Shown here piece by piece: positions 1 to 9,258 of a stretch of 64,000 nucleotides of DNA. Source of the stretch: Halomicrobium urmianum (lineage in GTDB: Archaea > Halobacteriota > Halobacteria > Halobacteriales > Haloarculaceae); contig NZ_CP084090.1 of NCBI RefSeq assembly GCF_020217425.1, forward strand, positions 992,001-1,056,000, written 5' to 3'. The notes under the pieces are model-generated. The model was not told the DNA's origin, searched no databases, and saw only the letters and a list, made by a program, of their open reading frames with translations. The position numbers were made by a program, and so were the translations under genes. Every line of letters starts with the position of its first letter. Positions within the stretch are counted from its first letter, which is position 1.

Positions 1-185
1 GGGTGGTCGGCGAAGGCCCCCTCGATGTCGTCGACGACCGCTCCGCGGACCCAGAAGTACGGCACCACCACGTCCTGCGCCGGGATGATGCGCTCCAGTT
101 CGACCGTCACGTCCGGCAGTCGGTCGAAGACGGTCCCTAGCGGGAACTCGTCCGACGGAATCGTGAACGTCGCCTCGGTAGCCAT
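1..185 (-). CDS. Bat-like (HTH-10 type) regulator, N-terminal fragment cut by window edge
   Basis: The reverse strand from the ATG at 183-185 reads 61 codons and runs off the left edge of the window. The start of the protein (MATEATFTIPSDEFPLG, then a run with ELERIIPAQDVVVPYFWV) resembles the opening of haloarchaeal bacterio-opsin-activator-like regulators. These carry an N-terminal sensor-like domain and a C-terminal HTH-10 DNA-binding domain. The HTH is outside the window, so the regulator call is inference from the N-terminus alone. It is transcribed leftwards, in the same direction as the DyP-like gene to its right. Confidence 0.6.
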   Translation of the reverse strand, partial: MATEATFTIPSDEFPLGTVFDRLPDVTVELERIIPAQDVVVPYFWVRGAVVDDIEGAFADH

Positions 186-245
186 TGGACAAGCCTGGGT
201 CTCGAGCCGTAAAGGCTCGTCACACGAGGCGGTGACGACGGCGCC

Positions 246-1523
246 TCACGCCGGCCGCGCCGGCGGCAGCGCCCGCAGCGAGCGCGGCGGCAGGAGGTAG
301 TTGCCGCGGCGCTCGACCGTCATGTACTGGAGGATGCCGTTGTTCGTCCGCTGGCCGACGCCGCTCTCGCCGGCGACGTCGGTGCCGTTCATCGCCTCGC
401 GCGTCTCGGCGAAGTCGCCGATGGTCTCCTGCAGCGAGACGAAGTGCAGCGACGCGCGGCCGTCGTCGGTGGCGTCGAAGTCCCGGCGGATCATCAGGGG
501 GGACCCGTCCTCGCGTGCGCGGGCGGACTTCTGGGAGTGGCCGACCTTGCCGTACTCTCGGGCGTGCTCCTCCGTGTGGGCGGGGCAACTGTGCTCCTCC
601 ATCCCCGTCGAGTCGCCCATGTTCTCGCCGGTGCCCTCCACGAGGCCCTCCTCGGCGTGGACGGGGCAGAACATCGTCGCCTCGCGGTGGTAGCGGCTGT
701 CCTGCTCGTACCACTGGTCGAGGTGCAGGCGGATCTTCGAGACGTGCTGGGTGGTGCCGCCGGCGAAGGGGCCCTCGCCGATAGTGACGAAGTCCTCGCT
801 GGCCTGGCTCTTCGAGAAGTCCGACTTGAAGCCCATGTACAGCGGTGCGTCCTCGGACACCTCGCCCTCGGGGACGCCGGCCGCGTCGTCGTTCTCGGCG
901 GGGAGGCCCTCGCCGACGAAGCCGGTCCGCCGGTCGGCCACGGAGAAGACGCCGGAAAGCGAGGCCGGCATCTCGACGCCGTTGAGCGTCGACACCTCGC
1001 CTTTCAGCGCCTCCTCGGCGGCCACGACGACCTGCCCGTGGTCGCTGGCCAGGTGGACGGCGGCGTCGGGCGTGTCGAACTCGGGCTCCTCGAAGGGAGC
1101 CATCGCTTCGGGTTCGGGCAGGTCGACGCTCCCGGGCAGGTCGGCCTCGAATCGGTCGAAGTAGGACGGCGTGTACCCGACGGTGAAGAGGAGGCCGTCG
1201 TTCGAGCGGCGGTAGGCCCGTTCCAGTCCGCGGAAGGACTGCTCGACCTGCTCGCGGTCGGCCTCGGTCGGCGCGCCGTCGCCCTCGTAGTCGAGCAGCA
1301 GGAGGGCGTGGTGGCGGGCCGCGGTCACGTTGCCGTGGTCGTCGGTCGAGAGAGACCCGTCCCAGGCGTGCTGGCGGTCCGGCAGCGTCGAGAGGTCTTC
1401 GGGCCCCTGCTCGACGTCCGGCTCGCCGAACCGGTCCACGCACGCCGAGAGGGCGGCGGTCCCCCCGATGGCGACCGCGGACTTCAGGAAGCTACGGCGC
1501 GGAATGCCACGCTGATCGCTCAT
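246..1523 (-). CDS. Tat-exported DyP-type peroxidase-like protein (haloarchaeal DUF7405-like)
   Basis: 425 aa. The N-terminus has a twin-arginine signal (RRSFLKSAVAIGG) followed by a small-residue stretch ending in SAC, so export by Tat, perhaps as a lipoprotein, is likely. The body resembles the ferredoxin-like dimeric fold of DyP peroxidases: a TGFVGEGLPAE loop sits where DyPs have the GxxDG haem motif, and the C-terminal part has SKIRLHLDQWY and a later IRRDFD...SLHFVSLQETIGDF block. The canonical Asp of GxxDG is not in its usual place, so haem peroxidase activity is uncertain. A T-rich box near 1545 (GGCTTTTCG on the minus strand) lies about 25 bases upstream of the ATG, consistent with a leaderless transcript. 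Confidence 0.7.
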   Translation of the reverse strand: MSDQRGIPRRSFLKSAVAIGGTAALSACVDRFGEPDVEQGPEDLSTLPDRQHAWDGSLSTDDHGNVTAARHHALLLLDYEGDGAPTEADREQVEQSFRGLERAYRRSNDGLLFTVGYTPSYFDRFEADLPGSVDLPEPEAMAPFEEPEFDTPDAAVHLASDHGQVVVAAEEALKGEVSTLNGVEMPASLSGVFSVADRRTGFVGEGLPAENDDAAGVPEGEVSEDAPLYMGFKSDFSKSQASEDFVTIGEGPFAGGTTQHVSKIRLHLDQWYEQDSRYHREATMFCPVHAEEGLVEGTGENMGDSTGMEEHSCPAHTEEHAREYGKVGHSQKSARAREDGSPLMIRRDFDATDDGRASLHFVSLQETIGDFAETREAMNGTDVAGESGVGQRTNNGILQYMTVERRGNYLLPPRSLRALPPARPA

Positions 1524-1663
1524 CGGGCGTGGTTAGGACCTGACTCGAAAAGCCGTTCTGGTACGGGCGTCGAAAGGGAGGCGCGCCCGGAGGGCGGGCC
1601 TCCGAGCGAGCGGGAGTGAGTGGAGCGAACGACACGCGAGCCGCGTGGATTGAGCGGAGCGAG

Positions 1664-1689
1664 CCGGTTCGAACCCGGTCGGTGCCACC
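1664..1689 (+). other. tRNA 3'-end-like fragment (T arm plus acceptor 3' strand)
   Basis: The sequence has a textbook T arm (CCGG-TTCGAAC-CCGG). It is followed by seven bases, CGGTGCC, and an A, as in the 3' half of a tRNA. No matching 5' acceptor strand (GGCACCG) or anticodon arm occurs in the preceding 150 bases, so this is not a complete tRNA. Such 3' fragments are typical of attachment sites left by tRNA-targeting integrases, but chance cannot be excluded. Confidence 0.35.
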
Positions 1690-1733
1690 GGTCACCGACG
1701 CGTTCAGGTGGCCCGAACCCGTTCGGTCGATGT

Positions 1734-2066
1734 ATGCACGGTGGACAGGCGCCCGCGGTGTACGAGCCGGGGTCGCTCGCGATGGTGGGCGTGATCACGC
1801 TCGCGGGACTCGGGGCGGCGGTTCTCCTGGGGCTGGCGCTGGCCGCGTTCGTCCGTCGGCGTTCCCAGCCGTACGTGCTGATCGTCGGCGCCATCGCCGC
1901 GCTCCTCGGGCGGTCGGCCGTCGCCGGCCTGTCGCTGGCCGGCCTCCTGCGGCCGGGCCCGCACCACTTCCTCGAACACGGGCTGGACGTCGTCATGGTC
2001 GCGCTCATCGTGGCGGCGGTGTACTACGCGCGGACGGTCGACGGCCACAGGGGGGCGAAGACGTGA
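1734..2066 (+). CDS. Small haloarchaeal membrane protein
   Basis: 110 aa from the ATG at 1734. It has about three hydrophobic segments (VGVITLAGLGAAVLLG; VLIVGAIAALLG; VVMVALIVAAVYYA) with a short basic loop (RRRSQ). No enzymatic motif is visible. Its stop overlaps the GTG start of the following winged-helix gene by four bases (GTGA), so the two are translationally coupled. In haloarchaea, small membrane proteins are often paired with such regulators, and a sensing or tethering role is an inference. An upstream in-frame ATG at 1620 would run through the tRNA-like fragment and is less likely. Confidence 0.7.
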   Translation: MHGGQAPAVYEPGSLAMVGVITLAGLGAAVLLGLALAAFVRRRSQPYVLIVGAIAALLGRSAVAGLSLAGLLRPGPHHFLEHGLDVVMVALIVAAVYYARTVDGHRGAKT

Positions 2067-2575
2067 GCGAGCAGCGCGACCGCATCCGCGAACACCTCGC
2101 CGAGTACCCCGGAGAGCACTTCAGCGGGCTGGCGCGGGCACTCGACCTCGCCCCCGGGCAGGTCCAGTACCACCTCAAGCGACTGACCCGAGCCGATCGC
2201 GTGGTCGCAGAGCAGCGCTACGGCCGGACCCACTACTACCCGCCCGAGTACGACGAGTGGGAGCGGGCGGCGCTGGCGCTCGTCCGGCGGGAGACGACCC
2301 GAGACGTCCTCATCTACCTCCTCGAACGCGGTCCCTCCGCGCCCGCGACGGTGGCCGACGATCTGGAGATCGCCCGGAGCACGCTGGAGTGGCACCTCGA
2401 CCGCCTCGTCGCCGAGGATGTCGTCGAGAAGGCGCGGGACGATCGGAACCGCGTGACGCTGGTGCTCTCGCGCCCGACGGAGACGGCCCGGCTCCTGCGA
2501 GAGGTCGAGCCCGCGCTGCCGGAGCGGCTGGTCGACCGGTTCGCCAGGCTCGTCGACAACCTGCTCTCGGAGTGA
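2063..2575 (+). CDS. Tandem winged-helix transcriptional regulator
   Basis: 170 aa from a GTG start that overlaps the stop of the membrane-protein gene. Two winged-helix units are visible. Residues about 1-60 read RIREHLAEYPGEHFSGLARALDLAPGQVQYHL, and residues about 75-140 read DVLIYLLERGPSAPATVADDLEIARSTLEWHL, followed by wing strands (RNRVTLVLS). This ArsR/MarR-like double wHTH layout is common in haloarchaeal regulators. There is no ligand domain, so input may come through the coupled membrane protein (inference). Confidence 0.8.
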   Translation: MSEQRDRIREHLAEYPGEHFSGLARALDLAPGQVQYHLKRLTRADRVVAEQRYGRTHYYPPEYDEWERAALALVRRETTRDVLIYLLERGPSAPATVADDLEIARSTLEWHLDRLVAEDVVEKARDDRNRVTLVLSRPTETARLLREVEPALPERLVDRFARLVDNLLSE

Positions 2576-2602
2576 CCGCGGCGACGCGCGGGACCGGGGC
2601 AG

Positions 2603-4075
2603 TCACTCGTCGGCGCCGACGTCACGCAGCGTCACGGAGTCCGGCACGATCGCGAGCGCGCTCGCCGGCCACTCGTAGTGCGCGAGCGTGAACCCCGCGT
2701 CGGGGTTGGCCTCGACCAGGCGCGCGACGCCGCGGGCCGCTGCCTCGTAGGCCTGGGGTGCCAGCCGCTCCGGCGTCTCGGCGTTGAGCGGGTAGGTCTC
2801 GGCGAGTGCCCGCGGATAGGGGCCGAAGGGCGCTGCGACCGACCAGCACTCGTCGTAGTCGTCGTCGCGATCGCCCTCGGTGAGCAACACGTCGCCCGAC
2901 AGGTCGAACCGGTCGAGGCGCTGTCGATGGCGCAGGACCTCCGGTCGGCGGGCGCTCTCGGCCGAGAGGTGGAAGAACGTGTCCTTCGAGACGTGGTCGG
3001 TCTCCTCCAGTTGCGCGGCGTGGTCCAGCAGGGCGCGGTAGCCGTCCAGCATGGCCGGGTGAGCGCGTGCGCGCCGATCCACGAGTTCCAGCAGGTCGCC
3101 GTCCCGTATGGCCTGCCGGATCGTCCGGATCTCGCCGTAGGTGACGTGGAGGTTATGCCGGGCCAGCAGCTCCTCGCGGCGTTCCTCGGGCGCCTCGCGG
3201 AGGTCGTCTGGCGTGTGCTCGACGCAGACGGGACAGTTGCAGGGGAACTGGTGGAGGTCCTCGAAGTGCTCGGTCCCGCCGACGGTGAGGTAGCGGCCGT
3301 CGCGGGCGTACAGCGCGTACGCGGCCGAGTCGAACAGGTCACACCCCAGCGCGACCGCCAGCGCGAACATCATGGGATGGCCCGCGCCGAACAGGTGAAC
3401 TGGCGCGTCCTCGCCCAGTCCGCGTTTACTCGCTGCCACGACGTCTACGAGGTCGTCGTAGCGGTACTCGTTCATCAGCGGGACGACCGCGCCGATCGGG
3501 AACACGTCGAGGCCGGTGTCGTGGGCGTGCGCGGCGGCCTCCTCGCGCAGGTCGGGGTAGGTCGATCCCTGGATCGGCGCCGTGACGAGCATGTCGCCCG
3601 CGTCGGCGTCTTCGGCGAGCGCGAGGCGCTCCTGCGTGGTGGCGAGCTCCGCCGCTGCCTGCTCGCGGTCGACGTCCGGCGGCGTCGGCACGTCCACCGG
3701 CGTCCCGATGTCGCTCCCAATCGCCCGCTGGAACTGGAGGATCTCCTCCGTCGTCACGTCTATCTCGCCGTACTCGGCCAGCTGGAACGAGCCGGAGTCG
3801 GTCATGATCGCGCCGTCGAAGTCGAGCAGGTCGTGCAGCCCCCGCTCCAGGGCCGGTTCCCGGAGCTCGTCGCTCCCGTGGAGGATGTAGCTGTTCGTGA
3901 TCAGGATCTCCGCGCCGAACTCCGCCTCGAGGGTCGCCGGGGAGATCGTCTGGACGTGCGGGTTGACGACCGGCATCAGCGCGGGCGTTCGCACCGTGAC
4001 GTCCGCCCGCGGGACCTCGAGTTCGCCCAGCCGCCCCGCCGCGTCGTACCGGCGGACCTCGAACGTGTCTCGCAT
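2603..4075 (-). CDS. tgtA: Archaeal tRNA-guanine(15) transglycosylase
   Basis: 490 aa from the ATG at 4073-4075. A longer in-frame reading exists but lacks homology-like sequence. The enzyme exchanges guanine for preQ0 at position 15 of tRNA, the first committed step to archaeosine. Visible hallmarks are the DSGSFQ motif with nucleophile-region Asp93, a [11 protein letters not shown] block, and the zinc motif CNCPVC with a downstream H (RHNLHVT). The C-terminal third matches the archaeal-specific extension, which lacks an obvious PUA domain here. The length fits haloarchaeal TgtA. Confidence 0.92.
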   Translation of the reverse strand: MRDTFEVRRYDAAGRLGELEVPRADVTVRTPALMPVVNPHVQTISPATLEAEFGAEILITNSYILHGSDELREPALERGLHDLLDFDGAIMTDSGSFQLAEYGEIDVTTEEILQFQRAIGSDIGTPVDVPTPPDVDREQAAAELATTQERLALAEDADAGDMLVTAPIQGSTYPDLREEAAAHAHDTGLDVFPIGAVVPLMNEYRYDDLVDVVAASKRGLGEDAPVHLFGAGHPMMFALAVALGCDLFDSAAYALYARDGRYLTVGGTEHFEDLHQFPCNCPVCVEHTPDDLREAPEERREELLARHNLHVTYGEIRTIRQAIRDGDLLELVDRRARAHPAMLDGYRALLDHAAQLEETDHVSKDTFFHLSAESARRPEVLRHRQRLDRFDLSGDVLLTEGDRDDDYDECWSVAAPFGPYPRALAETYPLNAETPERLAPQAYEAAARGVARLVEANPDAGFTLAHYEWPASALAIVPDSVTLRDVGADE

Positions 4076-4152
4076 TGGCGGTACTCGGCCCAGCGCCCGC
4101 CTAAGGGTTGCGCTTGACCGTTCGCGGGCGGCCGGCTCGCTCTCGCCGCCGA

Positions 4153-5562
4153 TCAGGCGCTTGACTCTCGGTCCGCCGCCCCGTCTGAGGACTGCGCCCC
4201 GGCGAACAGTCCAGTCGGATCGTACTCGTCCCGCAGCGCCGCGAGTCGCTCGTAGGACGGCCCGAACGCCCCAGACGCGCCCTCCTCGAAGAAGCCGGGG
4301 AAGTTCAGGTACACCGTCCCGTCGGAGAACCGGCACATGTCGGCGACGCAGTCGCGGACCCACTGCACGTTGGCGTCGTCGGTCGCGGGGGCCTCCCAGT
4401 TGGCCTCGACGCCCAGGAGGAACGGGGCGCCCCGGCCGGCGAAGGCGCCGGCAGCGGGGTCGGTGCGGTCGATCGCTCCGCCGAGGTGCCAGACGTCGAC
4501 CGTCGACAGCGGCGAGGGCGCGGCTTCGGCCCAGTCGACGATTCGATCGATCGCTCCGTCGCTCAGGTCCGCCAGGAACAGTGACTTCCAGTAGTAGCGC
4601 AGGCCGTCCGGGTAGTCACCGTCGAGGACCTGCTGGAACTCGACGTAGGGCACCGTCCCGCTGACGTCGGCCATGGGCTCAGCGAGCTCTCGGAGGGGCG
4701 CCAACGCCCGCTTGCCCTCGTCGACGGGACCGGCGTAACAGGCCATGACGGCAAACTTCTGTCGGTGGAGATCAGTCCCCCGGAACAGGTCTTCCTCCGG
4801 CAGTTCGCCGGCGAAGACCAGCGTGCTGACCTCGTCGGGCGCGTCGACGGCGAACGACCGGAGCTTCCGGAGCGCCGACCGGAGCTCGGTCGCCGAGTAG
4901 AAGACCAGGCAGGTGGCGACGTCGGGGCCGACGGGGTGGCACTCGAACTCGAAGGCGGTCGCCACGCCGAGGCCCCCACCGCCGCCGCGCAGGCCCCAGA
5001 ACAGGTCCGGGTGCTCGTCGGCGCTCGCCGTGACGACGTCGCCGCCGGCTGTCACGAGGTCGACCGACAGGAGGTTGTCACAGCTGAGGCCGTGCGTCCG
5101 GCGCAGGTGGCCGATGCCCCCGCCGAGCGTGAGGCCGCCGACGCCGGTGTCGGAGACGACGCCGCCGGGAACCGCGAGGCCGAACGCCTGTGTCTCGCGG
5201 TCCACGTCGGCCCAGGTGGCGCCGCCCTCGACCCGCGCCGTCGGCCCGCCGGGGTCCACGGTCACGGCGTCCATCCGCGACAGGTCGACCACCAGGCCGC
5301 CGTCGCAGACCGCTGTGCCGGCGACGTTGTGCCCGCCGCCGCGGACCGTAGCGGTGAGGTCGTGCGCCCATGCGAACGCCAGCGCCGCGCGGACGTCGGC
5401 GACGCCACGACACCGGGCGATCACCGCGGGCCGCCTGTCGATCAGGCCGTTCCAGACGGCGCGCGCGTCGTCGTAGGCCGCGTCGTCCGGTCCGATCACG
5501 TCGCCGCGCAGGTCGGTCGCGAACTGTGCGAGTCGCTCGTCGTCGATCGTTCGGGTCGTCAT
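4153..5562 (-). CDS. FAD-linked oxidase, berberine-bridge/BBE family
   Basis: 469 aa. The N-terminal FAD_binding_4 (PCMH) domain covers residues about 40-210. It includes GGGHNVAG, whose His78 is the expected 8-alpha-histidyl FAD attachment, and [14 protein letters not shown]. The C-terminal BBE segment ([24 protein letters not shown]) closes the protein. Family members oxidise alcohols, sugars or amines with O2, but the substrate cannot be read from sequence. It is transcribed divergently from the FilR1-type regulator at 5.7 kb. Confidence 0.88.
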   Translation of the reverse strand: MTTRTIDDERLAQFATDLRGDVIGPDDAAYDDARAVWNGLIDRRPAVIARCRGVADVRAALAFAWAHDLTATVRGGGHNVAGTAVCDGGLVVDLSRMDAVTVDPGGPTARVEGGATWADVDRETQAFGLAVPGGVVSDTGVGGLTLGGGIGHLRRTHGLSCDNLLSVDLVTAGGDVVTASADEHPDLFWGLRGGGGGLGVATAFEFECHPVGPDVATCLVFYSATELRSALRKLRSFAVDAPDEVSTLVFAGELPEEDLFRGTDLHRQKFAVMACYAGPVDEGKRALAPLRELAEPMADVSGTVPYVEFQQVLDGDYPDGLRYYWKSLFLADLSDGAIDRIVDWAEAAPSPLSTVDVWHLGGAIDRTDPAAGAFAGRGAPFLLGVEANWEAPATDDANVQWVRDCVADMCRFSDGTVYLNFPGFFEEGASGAFGPSYERLAALRDEYDPTGLFAGAQSSDGAADRESSA

Positions 5563-5691
5563 ATCCTACCAGACGTCGGCGCGGGTGATGGCCTCACTCA
5601 CGGCTCGATCATCCGGCGTGTGAACGAGCGTTCGCGGCGCGAGACGGTGGTCACGGTCCGGACGCTAGAGTTACGACCACCGGCCACTTCT

Positions 5692-5702
5692 ACTATGATA
5701 GT
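5692..5702. promoter_or_regulatory. Short palindrome ACTATGATAGT at the regulator start
   Basis: A perfect inverted repeat, ACTAT-G-ATAGT, lies directly at the start of the FilR1-type regulator gene and about 130 bases from the divergent oxidase gene. It could be an autoregulatory operator or part of a TATA element. Its function is inference only. Confidence 0.3.
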
Positions 5703-5709
5703 GATAACC

Positions 5710-6690
5710 ATGCAAGGTCCGGACGACAGATGGCGGAGCGACGATGGCCGTGAGCCGGGAGAACCGGAGCCGGACGGGCGCGAGGCGGACGCAGAGCGAG
5801 CGCGAGACGACGACCGCCCGCCGCCGAGTTCGCCGGTCCTCGAGGCGCTCCTCGAGAACGCGCGGAGCCGCCGGCACCTCGGGCGGCGCCTAGAAGCGGC
5901 GGGCGCGCGCGTCGACGCGGACCTGCTGGGCGACGTGGTCCGCCACGGGCCAGCACTGGAGGCCCTCCGTGCGGGCCCGCTGGACCGCAGGGAGATCGAG
6001 GACCGCCTCGACGTCTCTCGGGCGACGAGCCACCGCCTCACCCGCTGGCTCTGCGAACGCGGGTACGCGGAGAAGGCCGACGGCCGGTTCCGGCTGACCG
6101 GGACCGGGGAAGCAGTGGCCGACGAGGTGCTCCGCTTCGAGGCGAACGTCGGGACGGTCGAGCGCCTCGGCCCCCTCCTCGACGCGGTCTGCGAGGACCA
6201 CCAGGAGTTCGTCGTGGAACCGTTCGTCGACGCGACGGTCACGCTGGCCGGGCCCGACGACCCCTACCGTCCGGTCGACCGGTTCCTCGCGCTCGCCGCG
6301 GAGTCCGAGACGGTCCGCGGGTTCAACACCGCCCCCATGGCACCCACGGGCGCGGGCGAGTTCCACGAGCGGGTGTTCGACGGGGGCGACGTCGAGGTGA
6401 TCTACCACCCGGCAGCGGCCGAGCGCCTCGTCGAGGCCTACCCGGAGCGAGCGGCGGCGGCCGCCGAGCGGGGCGTCCTCGCCTTGCGGGCCCGAGCGGA
6501 CCTACCCTACGGGCTTGCGATCTTCGACGACCGCGTCGGGATCGGGGGATACGACGAGGCGACGGGACTGCCTCACGTGTTCGTCGATACGGACTCGCCC
6601 ATCGCCCGCGAGTGGGCCGAGCGGGTCTACGCCTCGGTCAGGGACGACTCGGTGCTTCTGGGTGTAGACCGCCCGGTCGACCGGGAGTGA
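5710..6690 (+). CDS. Winged-helix regulator with FilR1 domain
   Basis: 326 aa from the ATG at 5710. An in-frame ATG at 5695 would add five residues and cannot be excluded. After an acidic low-complexity N-terminus of about 35 residues comes a winged helix near residues 80-145 (ALRAGPLDRREIEDRLDVSRATSHRLTRWL). Next is a FilR1-like sensory domain of the type first seen in methanogen regulators, with RGFNTAPMAPTG...FHERVFDGGDVEVIYH and a terminal GIGGYDEATGLPHVFVDT. Such proteins are typically ligand-responsive repressors or activators. The divergent FAD-linked oxidase gene is a plausible target. Confidence 0.8.
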   Translation: MQGPDDRWRSDDGREPGEPEPDGREADAERARDDDRPPPSSPVLEALLENARSRRHLGRRLEAAGARVDADLLGDVVRHGPALEALRAGPLDRREIEDRLDVSRATSHRLTRWLCERGYAEKADGRFRLTGTGEAVADEVLRFEANVGTVERLGPLLDAVCEDHQEFVVEPFVDATVTLAGPDDPYRPVDRFLALAAESETVRGFNTAPMAPTGAGEFHERVFDGGDVEVIYHPAAAERLVEAYPERAAAAAERGVLALRARADLPYGLAIFDDRVGIGGYDEATGLPHVFVDTDSPIAREWAERVYASVRDDSVLLGVDRPVDRE

Positions 6691-6786
6691 CCGGACCCCC
6701 GACAGGGGACGAGTCGAACCTCGCGGCGGGACTCTCGCGTGCGGCGTCCCGACACCTTATTGCGCCCGTGCCTCCCTCTGTCACGC

Positions 6787-7845
6787 GTGATCCACGACGA
6801 GTTCCCGTCCGTCGCGCTGCACAACGTCGCCGAGACGGAGGCGCCGGAGTGGACGAGCGGCGGTCGCGCGCTCCGACGCGTCCCGAGGTCGGTCGGCGAG
6901 GAGCTAAACGTCGCGGCGCGGGACCGGATGCGACACCCCGCGGGCAGCGAGATCAGGTTCGTCCCGCGGGAGCCGATCGAAGTGACGCTCTCGGCGGCGG
7001 ACCCCGTCGACGTCTGGCCCTTCTGGGGCCCGTTCCAGGGTCAGGAGGTCGTCGAGATCGGACCGGAGCCGCGGACGATCGAACTGCCGGTTCCGGAGCG
7101 CGTGGCGAACCTGCGCGACGACGTCGACGCCGGCAGACTCGCTTCGCTCGACTCCCGGGCCCGGCCTCATTCAATTCGGCCGGACGCCGGCCCGTTCGAT
7201 CCGCGGGTCTGTCGCCTGCGGTTCGAGATGGGGACGCCGGTGGCGATCCACGGCGTCAGCGGCGACTGCCGACCGCCGCGGGACGAGGAGCTACCGGACC
7301 GGCGCTACCTCGCGCACGGCACGTCGATCACGGAGGGCGCGGACGCGTCGGGCCCGCACCTGACCTACGTCTCGCAGGCGGCGCGGGCGGCGAGCGTCGA
7401 CCCGATCAACCTCGGGGCGTCGGGGTCGGCCTTCTGCGAACCGGCGATGGCCGAACACGTCGCGGAACGGGACGACTGGGACGTCGCGACGCTGTCGCTG
7501 TCGGTGAACATGGCCAACCGCGGGTTCACGCTGGCACAGTTCGAAGAGCACGTCGAGCGGTTCGTCGCGACGGTCGCCGAAGCGAACCCGGAGAAGCCGG
7601 TCGTTTGCGTGACGCTGTTCCCCTACCACGCGGACGCCGTCGCGGGGGACGACGCCGACCGGGCGCGGGCGTTCCGGCGGGCGCTGCGCGAGGCGGCCGA
7701 CGGGCACGCGAACGCGAGCGTCGTCGAGGGGCCGGACCTGACGGACGCGACTGGGCTGACGACGGACCTCCTGCACCCCGGCGACGCGGGCATGACGGCC
7801 ATCGCTGACGGCCTCGCCAGCGAGATCGAGGCGGCGCTGGCGTGA
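6787..7845 (+). CDS. SGNH/GDSL-type hydrolase with N-terminal beta domain
   Basis: 352 aa from the GTG at 6787, chosen because a CTTATT box lies about 27 bases upstream (near 6758). The first 150 residues or so look like a beta-sandwich accessory domain. The C-terminal SGNH hydrolase has block I YLAHGTSITEG (candidate nucleophile Ser180), NLGASGSA (oxyanion Gly), a SVNMAN block with Asn, and DLLHPGDAG with Asp327/His330. The order fits SGNH esterases of the SsfX3-like kind. Carbohydrate or acyl ester substrates are likely but not determined. No signal peptide is seen, so it is probably cytoplasmic. Confidence 0.8.
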   Translation: MIHDEFPSVALHNVAETEAPEWTSGGRALRRVPRSVGEELNVAARDRMRHPAGSEIRFVPREPIEVTLSAADPVDVWPFWGPFQGQEVVEIGPEPRTIELPVPERVANLRDDVDAGRLASLDSRARPHSIRPDAGPFDPRVCRLRFEMGTPVAIHGVSGDCRPPRDEELPDRRYLAHGTSITEGADASGPHLTYVSQAARAASVDPINLGASGSAFCEPAMAEHVAERDDWDVATLSLSVNMANRGFTLAQFEEHVERFVATVAEANPEKPVVCVTLFPYHADAVAGDDADRARAFRRALREAADGHANASVVEGPDLTDATGLTTDLLHPGDAGMTAIADGLASEIEAALA

Positions 7846-7927
7846 TCGACCGCTCGGCGGCGGCGCGCTCGTCTGGTAACCGTTATAGTCCGGGCGGTGT
7901 GGGCTTGACGTACCGAAACACGTCGCC

Positions 7928-9214
7928 ATGAACGACAATGACAGGTCAATCGTCGCCTTCGCGAGCCTCTCGCACGCCATCGTCCACACCTACGAGCTCT
8001 CGATTCCCATCTTCGTGGTCGTCTGGCTCACGGAGTTCCCGGTGACCAGGGCGGTGCTGGGGACGGTCGTGGCCGTCGGCTACGCGCTGTTCGGCATCGG
8101 CGCGCTCCCCGGCGGAGTCCTGGCCGACCGCTACGGCTCCCGACGGGTGGTGACCGCGTGTCTGGTCGGGATGGGCGGCTCCTTCCTCCTGTTGAGCCTC
8201 ACCCAAGGCGTCGCGTCCGTCGCGCTCGCGCTGAGCGCGTGGGGGCTGGCGGCCAGCGTCTACCACCCGGCCGGCCTCGCGCTGCTGTCGACCGGCGTCG
8301 AGGAGCGCGGCACCGGCTTCGCCTATCACGGGATGGCCGGCAACGCCGGCATCGCGCTGGGCCCGCTCCTCACGGCGCTGCTCCTGCTCGCTTTCGACTG
8401 GCGCCTCGTCGCCGGCCTGCTGGCCGCGCCGGCGCTGCTGGCCGTCGGTTACGCGGCGGTCGCCGAGTTCGACGAGACGGCGGCCGTCGAGGCCACTGCG
8501 GAGGCCGACGGCGGATCGCCCGACGGCGACTCCGGAGACGGGACGGGCGAGAGCGGCGCGCCGGCCTCGATCGGGGGGTTCGTCGCGGACACCCGGGCGC
8601 TGTTCACCGTCGGGTTCACGCTCGCCCTGGCGGTCGTGCTGTTCAACGGGCTGTTCTACCGCGGGACGCTGACCTTCCTCCCGGACGTGCTGGGGGACTA
8701 CCTCCCGAACGTGGCCGACTCGCTCGGCCTCTTCGAGCCCGGTAGCCCGATGGCCGAGGAGTTCGACCTCGCGTCGTACGTGTACGCCGGGCTGCTGACG
8801 GTCGGCATCGGCGGCCAGTACGTCGGCGGACGGCTGACAGACCGGATCCCCGTGACGACGGGCATCGCCGTGGTCTTCGGGACCCTCGCCGTCCTCGCCG
8901 TCCTGTTCGTCCCCGCCGCGGAGGCCGGCCTGCTCCCGCTGCTGGTCGTCAGCGCGCTGCTGGGGTTCGTCCTGTTCGCGATCCAGCCGCTCTACCAGGC
9001 CGCCATCGCCGAGTACAGCCCGCCGGGCGACCGCGGGCTCTCCTACGGGTTCACGTACCTGGCCAACTTCGGCGTCGGGGCCGCGGGCGCGGCCCTCGCC
9101 GGCGTCCTGCTGTCGGCGCTCGACGTCGGCGGCACCTTCCTCGCGCTCGCGGCCATCCCCGCGCTCGGCGTGGTCGCCGCGCTGGCGCTGTCGCGGGCGG
9201 GCGGGCGGCGATAG
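7928..9214 (+). CDS. MFS transporter
   Basis: 428 aa with about 12 transmembrane helices. It has the MFS loop 2-3 motif GVLADRYGSRR and a long hydrophilic acidic loop (residues about 180-215, rich in E/D/G/S) between the two halves. A TATA-like CGTTATAGTC lies at 7881-7890. The protein resembles haloarchaeal MFS carriers annotated as fosmidomycin-resistance- or sugar-like, and the substrate is unknown. It sits upstream of ggt on the same strand with a 44-base gap, so co-transcription is possible. Confidence 0.85.
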   Translation: MNDNDRSIVAFASLSHAIVHTYELSIPIFVVVWLTEFPVTRAVLGTVVAVGYALFGIGALPGGVLADRYGSRRVVTACLVGMGGSFLLLSLTQGVASVALALSAWGLAASVYHPAGLALLSTGVEERGTGFAYHGMAGNAGIALGPLLTALLLLAFDWRLVAGLLAAPALLAVGYAAVAEFDETAAVEATAEADGGSPDGDSGDGTGESGAPASIGGFVADTRALFTVGFTLALAVVLFNGLFYRGTLTFLPDVLGDYLPNVADSLGLFEPGSPMAEEFDLASYVYAGLLTVGIGGQYVGGRLTDRIPVTTGIAVVFGTLAVLAVLFVPAAEAGLLPLLVVSALLGFVLFAIQPLYQAAIAEYSPPGDRGLSYGFTYLANFGVGAAGAALAGVLLSALDVGGTFLALAAIPALGVVAALALSRAGGRR

Positions 9215-9258
9215 TGGCGGCCCGAGACGTTTTGTCCCCGTGACGTGCCCATAGGGGC

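Noticed and set aside
1600-1690. Complete tRNA gene
   Set aside because: Only the T arm and acceptor 3' strand are present; no 5' acceptor or anticodon arm within 150 bases.
2678-4117. 479-codon plus-strand open frame
   Set aside because: Antisense to tgtA, which has all family motifs.
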